Source: Doris montereyensis
Lineage: Eukaryota > Mollusca > Gastropoda > Nudibranchia > Dorididae
Assembly (NCBI GenBank): GCA_037039925.1
Contig: JAXRKP010000026.1
Span: 170,001 to 234,000 of the forward strand
Length of the DNA stretch: 64,000 bases
Direction of reading: 5' to 3'
In this document: positions 21,787 through 35,100 of the stretch, piece after piece
Layout of the letters: each line of letters opens with the position of its first letter
Numbering within the stretch: the stretch's first letter is position 1
Notes under the pieces: generated by a model
Seen by the model: only the letters and a program-made list of their open reading frames with translations
Database searches by the model: none
Told to the model about the DNA's origin: nothing
Translations under genes and position numbers: made by a program

Positions 21787-23150
21787 CTGAAATTGAAATA
21801 ATAATGTTCATAAGAATGTAGTCAGTGACAAAAAAAGTAAACAAACACATAAGTTGAAATTTGCATTATGATAATACTACTACATGTCTTAAAATGATAC
21901 TAACTATGAGATAACATCATTTCTTTAATGCTCCGAAATAGAACTTCTATTGACCATTATAAATATAGCACTTTCGTTTGTTTGATTAATTGAAATTTAC
22001 CCCGTCCACCATTGTGGTGATCTCAGGTGAATTAAGAGAAAACAGCAAGATAAAGAGAAGTGAAAGAGTGAAAAGAAAGAAGTCGGACCTACCATTAAAA
22101 CCCCCGCCAACCGCCTGAAAATATCATACAGATTGCATGCACTCGTAGAATAAAATATTGGATTATCAATAACCAGAAAAAACACCAGAGATTAACCCCC
22201 CCCCCCACCCTCCCACTACCCGAAGAAAAAACGTGTATGGATGTATGCCTACCCACTAATTCATCATAATTGTTCACAAGTAATTGACTAAGAATATGGG
22301 TGGAGGAAAAAGAAACTGGGAGGGGGTGTTGTTGCAATTAAAGCCTAACCTTTGATTGTGAGTATTCGCATTTTAGGTTTAAATGGCAGAGCTGCACAAA
22401 TATTTTGTTCACCACTTGGGGTGCAGTATTGTCAGGGCGTCTGCCTTTGCCAGATCGGAGAAATCAGGCTTCCAATGCATGATAGTCAGTATCAACTGGG
22501 AAGCAAAAAATAAGCAAATAAACACCAACATAACAAAACAAATATCATCTTGATTACCATCTCAAAACTACTAAAATCAAACGATTCACAGGTAACCCTA
22601 CAATGTATGTGGGGCAAGTTTTGGGGGTGGTGGTGGGAGGGAGTGACATATTATATATATAACCAGTAACAGTTTTCGAGCGATTTTCTGAATGAATGGC
22701 CGAGTCCAAGTATCTGGAAGGGTGTCAAGCTTCCAAGCAAAACGACACTATATATATATTCACCATAAAATATAAGTGACATGTATGAAATACAAATAAA
22801 AAAGAACAGCAGAGTCCCCTTTTTACTATTTTATATTTTAAAAGCACCCAGTAAATACAGTTTTCTTGGTAAAAATTCAAACAATAATTCAATGTAAATA
22901 ATAGAACAATAGACTATTCCGGATAATTCCGTGCGGCTCAATGCCCTGAAAGCCGCCATCTTGTTTTCTCGATTCGAAAACTAGTGCTGAAGTACTGAAG
23001 TTGACGCTTTCATAACAAACAAAAAGTATCGTTAAAACATAGTATCTAAAGTAATATACAAAGAAAAACTTAATATCTACTTGCTCAAGGTTGCTTCAAG
23101 GGCTAAGAATGCTGTGTCAGAAATACTGAAGGTTCTTTAGTCGAGAGTAT
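21787..23150. other. unassigned sequence
   Basis: No clear gene. On the minus strand, after TGCTTCCCAG near 22498, a frame LILTIMHWKPDFSDLAKADA stays open for 27 codons and could be an exon remnant, but nothing confirms it. A C-rich run lies at 22195-22212. Confidence 0.35.
22952..22963 (-). promoter_or_regulatory. YY1-like CAAGATGGCGGC motif
   Basis: On the minus strand the sequence is CAAGATGGCGGC, the known YY1 consensus that in animals often lies at or just after a transcription start and overlaps the first ATG. The surrounding 60 bases are richer in CG than the region. It could mark the start of a minus-strand transcript toward the coiled-coil remnant. A chance match is possible. Confidence 0.35.
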
Positions 23151-24940
23151 CTTGAACAGGGTGGTCAACTAGGTCGGAAAGTCGGAAATATGTCGGATTT
23201 TTCATACTCAGGTCTGAAAGATCTGAAATGGTCGGAAATTGATGTCTTGGTTAGGAAAACAAGTAGGAAATGGGGCTCAGGTAGTAAAAACATGGTTTTC
23301 ATGCATCAGGCAAATCCTTGAAAACAAAAGAAATGTTCCCCGGTCGAGAAAATACCAGGGGAAATGATGTATTGAGGACGAACATGAGAGGAAAATCAGG
23401 AAATCGAAGTAGACATGAACAATTATCGGCACCGCGAAATAGAAAAATGCAAATAAGTTTGTGGACGATGAATGACATTTTGTCATCCATTTCCGGTCAT
23501 GCATGCTTTGCTGTCTGGCGATCCTTTCATGTTGAAACTAACCGATTCCGATACCTTCTTTAAAATTGTAAAGTTTGCTCGGGGAATTAGTATCGGATTT
23601 CGACACAAAACTTTCAATACTTTCTTTAGTTTTAGCGCCTATACAATACCAACCATGAACTGCTTATCTACGGCCCAGCCTCCTTTCTTTAATTTAACTT
23701 TTAATCTGGAGAGATTAAGAATGCTGTGTGCGTTAAAAAGCCGATCACGCGCGTTGTTTTGTTATATGGTTCGTGTCAAAGGGAGAGAGACAGAGGGCAA
23801 TGTGCATATTTTAAGTCCGATCGCGCACGTGTGTGTGTAAGAAGGCTAGACAGAGAATGCTTGTGTGTGTTTAATGCGACCAATCGCGCATGTGTGTATT
23901 AGTATCAGAGAGAGTATAAATGGAGAGTCGGGAGTTTACGGCTAACCGAAAGGCAAATGCAAGAGTTTAGTAAGAATCGAGGAGGTTGGATGATAGAAGG
24001 TATTTCATGCACGCACGGCCTGATAGCAGAATAGAGGTGGGGAAGGGGACAGGGTGAAGAAGTCGATGTGAAAACATATGAGGGCAAAATAAGAGGCGAC
24101 TGAGTCTGACATACGTTATCGGAAGAGAAAGAGAAATAACGAATGTCTTCCACTACAGTGTAGACGTGGGTGGGAAAGGGTAGAACCGGGAAGAAGGCAA
24201 TCATGTACTATATTATACAGTAATACTAGATTCAGATCTAGATCTAGATTCCGGTGTTATTGAAGAAGAAAGAAAGAGGGGGTGGAGCGGTTGCCATAAT
24301 GGAGATTTTTACTGGGGGGGGGTGGGTAGATGTTTTACGTTGCAGTCAATTAAAAACTCTAGATCTAGTTTTAAGTTTTGATCCTGAGAAAGAAAGAGAG
24401 AGACTGTGGTTGGGAGGGGGTGGTTAAAAGTAGAACGGAGGAAGATTTATAATTGGCAGAGTTCAATCAAAGGTATAGAAAAAGTCTTCCAAACCTCATT
24501 TCTTCCTCGGTAGACTGAGTAAATATCTGTGCGTGTGTTTAGGCTATGGATTATGTCACACTTGTGTTTAATTTATTTTCGAAAGGAGATATTATTTTTT
24601 AAAATGTTAATTCATTTTTGTACTGTTTGCATGTTTTGTAAAATGATAGAAGTAGATCTATCAGCTATTCTATCAGAATTTTTTTTCAGAAATCTGTGAA
24701 AAATTGCTGAAATTAAGTGAAATATTATGAATCCAAAGTGAAACATGAAAGAAATGTGTGATGACTTTTCATTTCATTGAGATGCACAATTTTTAACAAT
24801 GCATTGAAATTGGAAATATTTACGCTATTCTCCGTTTCTAGCGTCGGAGAGTATTTCCTTTCCTAGGTAGGATTTTTGGGTTGAGGTAGGAAATTTTCAG
24901 TTGACTTTGTGCTGGACACCCTGTTGACCCAGTTACAGTA
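23151..24940. other. possible hAT-like element or unassigned DNA
   Basis: Bounded by AACAGGGTGGTCAAC (23154) and, inverted, AACAGGGTGTCCAGC (24921-24935). CAGGGTG ends are common in hAT transposons, and GTCGGAAA-like patches occur near both ends. No 8-bp target duplication was found and no transposase is readable inside, so the call is weak. Open frames at 23318 and 23472 have no recognisable domain. Confidence 0.25.
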
Positions 24941-25335
24941 ACACACACACACATCCTATCATCGGGTAGTCATTATCGATATTAACAAATGAAAATATAT
25001 AAAGAAAAAAACTCATAACATTTCATAACGGAAATATATTGCTAAATATTCACGAAATACTTACCATATACCAATCTGCTCAATCAATGTAAACTGTAGT
25101 TCAGCTGCTAGGAAAACCGTATTAAACACCTTTAAAAATAATAAAAATCGATAAAAAAAAAACAACAACATACTTACACATGAAACTGACATGACGAGAG
25201 ACAGAAGAAATTAAGCTTTCTGATGGTATAGGTTTTTATTTGTATTCATGCAGATAAAACGCTGCAATTGTAAGGGCAAATGACTGAAAATCATTCAAAA
25301 CGATGCCGTAAGCGCGACGATCGCTCAGTTTGGAG
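24941..25335. other. unassigned sequence
   Basis: AT-rich with a short (AC)n at its start. No feature recognised. Confidence 0.45.
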
Positions 25336-25560
25336 TGCCTATTATAAGATTTAGGCCTACTTCCACGCTGGTTTAAGTGATAAGATTTAGGCCTACTTCC
25401 GCGCTGGTTTAAATGATAAGATTTAGGCCTACTTCCGCTGGTTTAAGTGATAAGATTTAGGCCTACTTCCGCGCTAGTTTAAGTGATAAGATTTAGGCCT
25501 ACTTCAGTGGTGGTTTAAGTGATAAGATTTAGGCCTACTTCCGCGCTGATTTAAGTGATC
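25336..25560. repeat. 36-bp tandem repeat (about 6 copies)
   Basis: Unit: GATAAGATTTAGGCCTACTT, CCGCGCTGGTTTAAGT, with small variants (CCACGCTGG, CAGTGGTGG) and one 34-bp unit. Confidence 0.88.
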
Positions 25561-26130
25561 TTGCTCTAGAAACAAAACAATAAAATTTAGTTTGCTATCA
25601 AGTTTGACTCCTTCACTGCACTACACTGAATGAATGTACTGATACTACTGATACTGATAGCCTTGTGCTACGCTAGCCTAGTGTTGACATACTTAGCATA
25701 GGGCTTAGCCTGGGACTATATACTGAGAGTTCCTAGGGCTTAGCCTTAGTAGGGAGGCTTAGGCAAGGGTCATGCTCGAAACCAGCCTCCAATTAAAATA
25801 CGCGGGTGTTCGGCAATGTGGCTCGTCCTTATGAACGCTCAGGACACAGCCATCGTGAAAGAGACAGCTTGAGATATCGCATCTCACCGTATTACTATGT
25901 CAAACTGTGTGGCAACCTAATTTACACACATGTCTAGCCTAGCTGCACCGAATCGAATTCCATAGCGCCAGTATCAATTGTTTTCCATTCAGCTGGCTTG
26001 CTCTCAATGACCATTTCAACTTAATTCGTTATTTTGTGATACACCTATTGGGAATTACCACAAGAAACAAGATGGATTAAGTCAGTTTATTTTACATGTG
26101 AGTACTTCGTAAGATAAGAGAATCTAGACA
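25561..26130. other. unassigned sequence before the main satellite
   Basis: Several TAGCCTAG/TTAGCCT patches (25660-25760) but no regular array and no exon recognised. Confidence 0.45.
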
Positions 26131-29100
26131 TTATACCATTTATGCATCATCCACTGTGTGAAATCTCAAACCAGTATGCATATCTATGATTGCATCATCC
26201 ACTGTGTGAAATCTCAAACCAGTATGCATATCTATGATTTATGCATCATCCGCTGTGTGAAATCTCAAACCAGTATGCATATCTATGAATGCATCCAGTA
26301 GCTCAAACCAGTAAGTGTATCTATGATTTATGCATCATCCACTGTGTGTGGAATCTCAAACCAGTAAATGTATCTATGATTTATGCATCATCTACTGTAT
26401 GTCATGTGCAAGCTCAAACCAATAAGTGTATCTATGATTTATGCATCATCTACTGTATGTCATGTGGAAGCTCAAACCAGTAGTAAATGTATCTATGATT
26501 TATGCATCATCCAATGTATGTCATGTGGAAGCTCAAACCAGTAAATGTATCTATGATTTATGCATCATCAAACCACTGATTTATGCATCATTCACTGTGT
26601 GGAAGCTCAAACCAGTAAATGTATCTATGATTTATGCATCATCCACTGTGTGTGAAAGCTCAAACCAGTAAATGTATCTATGATTTATGCATCATCCACT
26701 GTGTGGAAGCTCAAACCAGTAAGTGTATCTATGATTTATGCATCATCCACTGTGTGGAAGCTCAAACCAGTAAGTGTATCTATGATTTATGCATCATCCA
26801 CTGTATGTCATGTGGATGCTCAAACCAGTAAATGTATCTATGATTTATGCATCATCCACTATGTGTGGAAGCTCAAACCAGTAAATGTATCTATGATTTA
26901 TGCATCATCCACTGTATGTCATGTGAAAGCTCAAACCAGTAAATGTATCTATGATTTATGCATCATCCACTGTATGTCATGTGGAAGCTCAAACCAGTAA
27001 ATGTATCTATGATTTATGCATCATCCACTGTGTGTGAAAGCTCAAACCAGTAAATGTATCTATGATTTATGCATCATCCACTGTATGTGTGAAAGCTCAA
27101 ACCAGTAATGTATCTATGATTTATGCATCATCCACTGTGTGTGAAAGCTCAAACCAGTAAGTGTATCTATGATTTATGCATCATCTACTGTATGGCATGT
27201 GGAAGCTCAAACCAGTAAATGTATCTATGATTTATGCATCATCCACTGTGTGTGAAAGCTCAAACCAGTAAATGTATCTATGATTTATGCATCATCCACT
27301 GTGTGTAAAAGCTCAAACCAGTAAGTGTATCTATGATTTATGCATCATCCACTGTGTGTGAAAGCTCAAACCAGTAAGTGTATCTATGATTTATGCATCA
27401 TACACTGTGTGTGAAAGCTCAAACCAGTAAGTTTATCTATGATTTATGCATCATCTACTGTATGGCATGTGGAAGCTCAAACCAGTAAATGTATCTATGA
27501 TTTATGCATCATCTACTGTATGCATGTGGAAGCTCAAACCAGTAAATGTATCTATGATTTATGCATCATCCACTGTATGTCATGTGGAAGCTCAAACCAG
27601 TAAATGTATCTATGATTTATGCATCATCCACTGTGTGTGAAAGCTCAAACCAGTAAATGTATCTATGATTTATGCATCATCCACTGTGTGTGAAAGCTCA
27701 AACCAGTAAATGTATCTATGATTTATGCATCATCCACTGTGTGTGAAAGCTCAAACCAGTAAATGTATCTATGATTTATGCATCATCCACTGTGTGTGAA
27801 AGCTCAAACCAGTAAATGTATCTATGATTTATGCATCATCCACTGTGTGTCATGTGGAAGCTCAAACCAGTAAATGTATCTATGATTTATGCATCATCCA
27901 CTGTATGTCATGTGGAAGCTCAAACCAGTAAATGTATCTATGATTTATGCATCATCCACTGTGTGTGAAAGCTCAAACCAGTAAATGTATCTATGATTTA
28001 TGCATCATCCACTGTATGTGTGGAAGCTCAAACCAGTAAATGTATCTATGATTTATGCATCATCCACTGTGTGTGAAAGCTCAAACCAGTAAATGTATCT
28101 ATGATTTATGCATCATCCACTGTATGTGTGTGAAAGCTCAAACCAGTAAGTGTATCTATGATTTATGCATCATCCACTGTGTGTGAAAGCTCAAACCAGT
28201 AAATGTATCTATGATTTATGCATCATCCACTGTGTGTGAAAGCTCAAACCAGTAAATGTATCTATGATTTATGTATCATCCACTGTGTGTGAAAGCTCAA
28301 ACCAGTAAATGTATCTATGATTTATGCATCATCCACTGTGTGTGAAAGCTCAAACCAGTAAATGTATCTATGATTTATGCATCATCCACTGTGTGTAAAG
28401 CTCAAACCAGTAAATGTATCTATGATTTATGTATCATCCACTGTGGGTGAAAGCTCAAACCAGTAAATGTATCTATGATTTATGCATCATCCACTGTGTG
28501 TGAAAGCTCAAACCAGTAAATGTATCTATGATTTATGCATCATCCACTGTGTGTGTAAGCTCAAACCAGTAAATGTATCTATGATTTATGTATCATCCAC
28601 TGTGTGTGAAAGCTCAAACCAGTAAATGTATCTATGATTTATGTACCATCCACTGTGTGTGAAAGCTCAAACCATTAAGTGTATCTATGATTTATGCATC
28701 ATCCACTGTGTGTGTAAGCTCAAACCAGTAAATGTATCTATGATTTATGCATCATCCACTGTGTGTGAAAGCTCAAACCAGTAAAGTGTATCACTATGAT
28801 TTATGTATCATCCACTGTGTGTGAAAGCTCAAACCAGTAAGTGTATCTATGATTTATGTATCATCCACTGTGTGTGAAAGTTCAAACCAGTAAGTGTATC
28901 GCTATGATTTATGCATCATCCACTGTGTGTGGAAGCTCAAACCAGTAAATGTATCTATGATTTATGCATCATCCACTGTGTGTGAAGCTCAAACCAGTAA
29001 ATGTATCTATGATTTATGCATCATGTACTGTATGTCATGTGGAAGCTCAAACCAATAAGTGTATCTATGATTTATGCATCATCCACTGTGTTTGAAATCT

Positions 29101-32100
29101 CAAACCAGTATGCATATTTATGATTTATGCATCATCCGCTGTGTGTGAAAGCTCAAACCAGTAAATGTATCTATGATTTATGCATCATCCACTGTGTTTG
29201 AAATCTCAAACCAGTATGCATACCTATGATTTATGCATCATCCACTGTGTGTGTAAGCTCAAACCAGTAAATGTATCTATGATTTATGCATCATCCACAG
29301 CTCAAACCAGTAAGTGTATGTATGATTTATGTATCCTCCACTGTGTGTGAAAGCTCAAACCAGTAAATGTATCTATGATTTATGTATCATCCACTGTGTG
29401 TGAAAGCTCAAACCAGTAAGTGTATCTATAATTTATGCATCATCCACTGTTTGTGAAAGCTCAAACCAGTAAATGTATCTATGATTTATGTATCATCCAC
29501 TGTGTGTGAAAGCTCAAACCAGTAAGTGTATCTATGATTTATGCATCATCCACTGTATGGCATGTGAAAGCTCAAACCAGTAAGTGTATCTATGATTTCT
29601 GCATCATCCACTGTGTGTGAAAGCTCAAACCAGTAAATGTATCTATGATTTATGTATCATCCACTCTGTGTGAAAGCTCAAACCAGTAAATGTATCTATG
29701 ATTTATGCATCATCCACTGTGTGTGTAAGCTCAAACCAGTAAATGTATCTATGATTTATGCATCATCCACTGTGTTTGAAAGCTCAAACCAGTAAATGTA
29801 TCTATGATTTATGTATCATCCACTGTGTGTGGAAGCTCAAACCAGTAAGTGTATCTATGATTTATGCATCATCCACTGTGTGTGTAAGCTCAAACCAGTA
29901 AATGTATCCATGATTTATGCATCATCCACTGTGTGTGAAAGCTCAAACCAGTAAATGTATCTATGATTTATGCATCATCCACTGTGTGTGTAAGCTCAAA
30001 CCAGTAAGTGTATCTATGATTTATGCATCATCAGCTCAAATCAGTAAGTGTATCTATGATTTATGCATCATCCACTGTGTGTGTAAGCTCAAACCAGTAA
30101 ATGTATCTATGATTTATGCATCATCCACTGTGTGTGGAAGTTCAAACCAGTAAATGTATCTATGATTTATGCATCATCCACTGTGTGTGGAAGCTCAAAT
30201 CAGTAAATGTATCTATGATTTATGCATCATCCACTGTGTGTGGAAGCTCAAACCAGTAAATGTATCTATGATTTATGCAGCATCCACTGTGTGTGGAAGT
30301 TCAAACCAGTAAATGTATCTATGATTTATGCATCATCCACTGTGTGTGGAAGCTCAAACCTGTAAATGTATCTATGATTTATGCATCATCCACTGTGTGT
30401 GTAAGCTCAAACCAGTAAATGTATCTATGATTTATGCATCATCCACTGTGTGTGAAAGCTCAAACCAGTAAATGTATCTATGATTTATGCATCATCCACT
30501 GTGTGTGGAAGCTCAAACCAGTAAATGTATCTATGATTTATGCATCATCCACTGTGTGTGGAAGCTCAAACCAGTAAATGTATCTATGATTTATGCATCA
30601 TCCACTGTGTGTGAAAGCTCAAACCAGTAAATGTATCTATGATTTATGCATCATCCACTGTGTGGAAGCTCAAACCAGTAAATGTATCTATGATTTATGC
30701 ATCATCCACTGTGTGTGAAAGCTCAAACCAGTAAATGTATCTATGATTTATGCATCATCCACTGTGTGTGTAAGCTCAAACCAGTAAATGTATCTATGAT
30801 TTATGCATCATCCACTGTGTGTGAAAGCTCAAACCAGTAAATGTATCTATGATTTATGCATCATCCACTGTGTGTGGAAGCTCAAACCAGTAAATGTATC
30901 TATGATTTATGCATCATCCACTGTGTGTGAAAGCTCAAACCAGTAAATGTATCTATGATTTATGCATCATCCACTGTGTGTGGAAGCTCAAACCAGTAAG
31001 TGTATCTATGATTTATGCATCATCTACATCAGTAAATCTATCTATGATTTATGCATCATCCACTGTGTGTGAAGCTCAAACCAGTAAATGTATCTATGAT
31101 TTATGCATCATCCACTGTGTGTGAAAGCTCAAACCAGTAAATGTATCTGATTTATGCATCATCACTGTGTGTGAAGCTCAAACCAGTAAATGTATCTATG
31201 ATTTATGCATCATCCACTGTGTGTGAAAGCTCAAACCAGTAAATGTATCTATGATTTATGCATCATCCACTGTGTGTGAAAGCTCAAACCAGTAAATGTA
31301 TCTATGATTTATGCATCATCTACTGTGTGTGGAAGCTCAAACCAGTAAATGTATCTATGATTTATGCATCATCCACTGTGTGTGTAAGCTCAAACCAGTA
31401 AATGTATCTATGATTTATGCATCATCCACTGTGTGTGTAAGCTCAAACCAGTAAATGTATCTATGATTTATGCATCATCCACTGTGTGTGAAAGCTCAAA
31501 CCAGTAAATGTATCTATGATTTATGCATCATGCACTGTGTGTGAAAGCTCAAACCAGTATGCATATATATCTATGATTTATGCATCATCCACTGTGTGTG
31601 AAGCTCAAACCAGTAAATGTATCTATGATTTATGCATCATCCACTGTGTGTGAAAGCTCAAACCAGTATGCATATCAGCTCAAACCAGTAAATGTATCTA
31701 TGATTTATGCATCATCCACTGTGTGTTGAAGCTCAAACCAGTAAATGTATCTATGATTTATGCATCATCTACTGTATGTGTGTGGAAGCTCAAACCTCTA
31801 TGATTTACATCATCTACTGTATGTGTGTGGAAACTCAAACCAGTAAGTGTATCTATGATTTATGCATCATCCACTGTGTGTGAAAGCTCAAACCAGTAAC
31901 TGTATCTATGATTTATGTATCATCCACTGTGTGGAAGCTCAAACCAGTAAGTGTATCTATGATTTATGCATCATCCACTGTGTGTGAAAGCTCAAACCAG
32001 TAAATGTATCTATGATTTATGTATCATCCACTGTGTGTGAAAGCTCAAACCAGTAAGTGTATCTATGATTTATGCATCATCCACTGTGTGTGAAAGCTCA

Positions 32101-35100
32101 AACCAGTAAATGTATCTATGATTTATGCATCATCCACTGTGTGTGAAAGCTCAAACCAGTAAATGTATCTATGATTTATGCATCATCCACTGTGTGTGAA
32201 AGCTCAAACCAGTAAATGTATCTATGATTTATGTATCATCCACTGTGTGTGGAAGCTCAAACCAGTAAATGTATCTATGATTTATGCATCATCCACTGTG
32301 TGTGTAAGCTCAAACCAGTAAATGTATCTATGATTTATGCATCATCCACTGTGTGTGTAAGCTCAAACCAGTAAGTGTATCTATGATTTATGCATCATCC
32401 ACTGTGTGTGTAAGCTCAAACCAGTAAATGTATCTATGATTTATGCATCATCCACTGTGTGTGTAAGCTCAAACCAGTAAGTGTATCTATGATTTATGCA
32501 TCATCCACTGTGTGTGAAAGCTCAAACCAGTAAATGTATCTATGATTTATGCATCATCCACTGTGTGTGAAAGCTCAAACCAGTAAATGTATCTATGATT
32601 TATGCATCATCACTGTATGTCATGTGGAAGCTCAAACCAGTAAATGTATCTATGATTTATGCATCATCCACTGTATGTCATGTGGAAGCTCAAACCAGTA
32701 AATGTATCTATGATTTATGCATCATCCACTGTATGTGTGGAAGCTCAAACCAGTAAAGTGTATCTATGATTTATGCATCATCTACTGTATGTCATGTGGA
32801 AGCTCAAACCAGTAAGTGTATCTATGATTTATGCATCATCCACTGTATGTCATGTGGAAGCTCAAACCAGTAAGTGTATCTATGATTTAATCATCCACTG
32901 TGTGTGAAAGCTACCAATGTATCTATGATTTATGCATCATCTACTGTGTGTGAAAGCTCAAACCAGTAAGTGTATCTATGATTTATGCATCATCCACTGT
33001 GTGTGAAATCTCAAACCAGTAAATGTATCTATGATTTATGTATCATCCACTGTGTGTGTAAGCTCAAACCAGTAAATGTATCTATGATTTATGCATCATC
33101 CACTGTGTGTGAAAGCTCAAACCAGTAAATGTATCTATGATTTATGCATCATCCACTGTATGTCATGTGGAAGCTCAAACCAGTAAATGTATCTATGATT
33201 TATGCATCATCCACTGTGTGTGAAAGCTCAAACCAGTAAATGTATCTATGATTTATGCATCATCCACTGTGTGTGAAAGCTCAAACCAGTAAATGTATCT
33301 ATGATTTATGCATCATCCACTGTGTGTGAAAGCTCAAACCAGTAAATGTATCTATGATTTATGCATCATCCACTGTGTGTGAAAGCTCAAACCAGTAAAT
33401 GTATCTATGATTTATGCATCATCCACTGTGTGTGAAAGCTCAAACCAGTAAGTGTATCTATGATTTATGCATCATCCACTGTGTGTGAAAGCTCAAACCA
33501 GTAAATGTATCTATGATTTATGCATCATCCACTGTGTGTGGAAGCTCAAACCAGTAAATGTATCTATGATTTATGCATCATCCACTGTGTGGAAGCTCAA
33601 ACCAGTAAATGTATCTATGATTTATGCATCATCCACTGTATGTGTGGAAGCTCAAACCAGTAAGTGTATCTATGATTTATGCATCATCCACTGTGTGTGG
33701 AAGCTCAAACCAGTAAGTGTATCTATGATTTATGCATCATCCACTGTGTGTGGAAGCTCAAACCAGTAAATGTATCTATGATTTATGCATCATCCACTGT
33801 ATGTCATGTGGAAGCTCAAACCAGTAAATGTATCTATGATTTATGCATCATCCACTGTATGTGTAAGCTCAAACCAGTAAATGTATCTATGATTTATGCA
33901 TCATCCACTGTGTGTGAAAGCTCAAACCAGTAAATGTATCTATGATTTATGCATCATCATCTCAAACTGTATCTATGATTTATGCATCATCCACTGTGTG
34001 TGAAAGCTCAAACCAGTAAGTGTATCTATGATTTATGCATCATCTACTGTATGTCATGTGGAAGCTCAAACCAGTAAAGTGTATCTATGATTTATGCATC
34101 ATCCACTGTGTGTGGAAGCTCAAACCAGTAAATGTATCTATGATTTATGCATCATCTACTGTATGCATGTGAAGCTCAAACCAGTAAATGTATCTATGAT
34201 TTATGCATCATCCACTGTATGTGTGAAAGCTCAGTAAATGTATCTATGATTTATGCATCATCCACTGTATGTGTGTAAGCTCAAACCAGTAAATGTATCT
34301 ATGATTTATGCATCATCCACTGTGTGTGAAAGCTCAAACCAGTAAATGTATCTATGATTTATGCATCATCCACTGTGTCATGTGGAAGCTCAAACCAGTA
34401 AATGTATCTATGATTTATGCATCATCCACTGTGTGTGAAAGCTCAAACCAGTAAATGTATCTATGATTTATGCATCATCCACTGTGTGTGGAAGCTCAAA
34501 CCAGTAAATGTATCTATGATTTATGCATCATCCACTGTGTGTGGAAGCTCAAACCAGTAAATGTATCTATGATTTATGCATCATCCACTGTGTGTGAAAG
34601 CTCAAACCAGTAAGTGTATCTATGATTTATGCATCATCCACTGTGTGTGAAAGCTCAAACCAGTAAGTGTATCTATGATTTATGCATCATCCACTGTGTG
34701 TGGAAGCTCAAACCAGTAAATGTATCTATGATTTATGCATCATCCACTGTATGCATGTGGAAGCTCAAACCAGTAAATGTATCTATGATTTATGCATCAT
34801 CCACTGTATGTCATGTGGAAGCTCAAACCAGTAAATGTATCTATGATTTATGCATCATCCACTGTATGTCATGTGGAAGCTCAAACCAGTAAATGTATCT
34901 ATGATTTATGCATCATCCATGAAAGCTCAAACCAGTAAATGTATCTATGATTTATGCATCATCCACTGTGTGTGAAAGCTCAAACCAGTAAATGTATCTA
35001 TGATTTATGCATCATCCACTGTGTGTGAAAACTCAAACCAGTAAATGTATCTATGATTTATGCATCATCCACTGTGTGTGAAAGCTCAAACCAGTAAATG

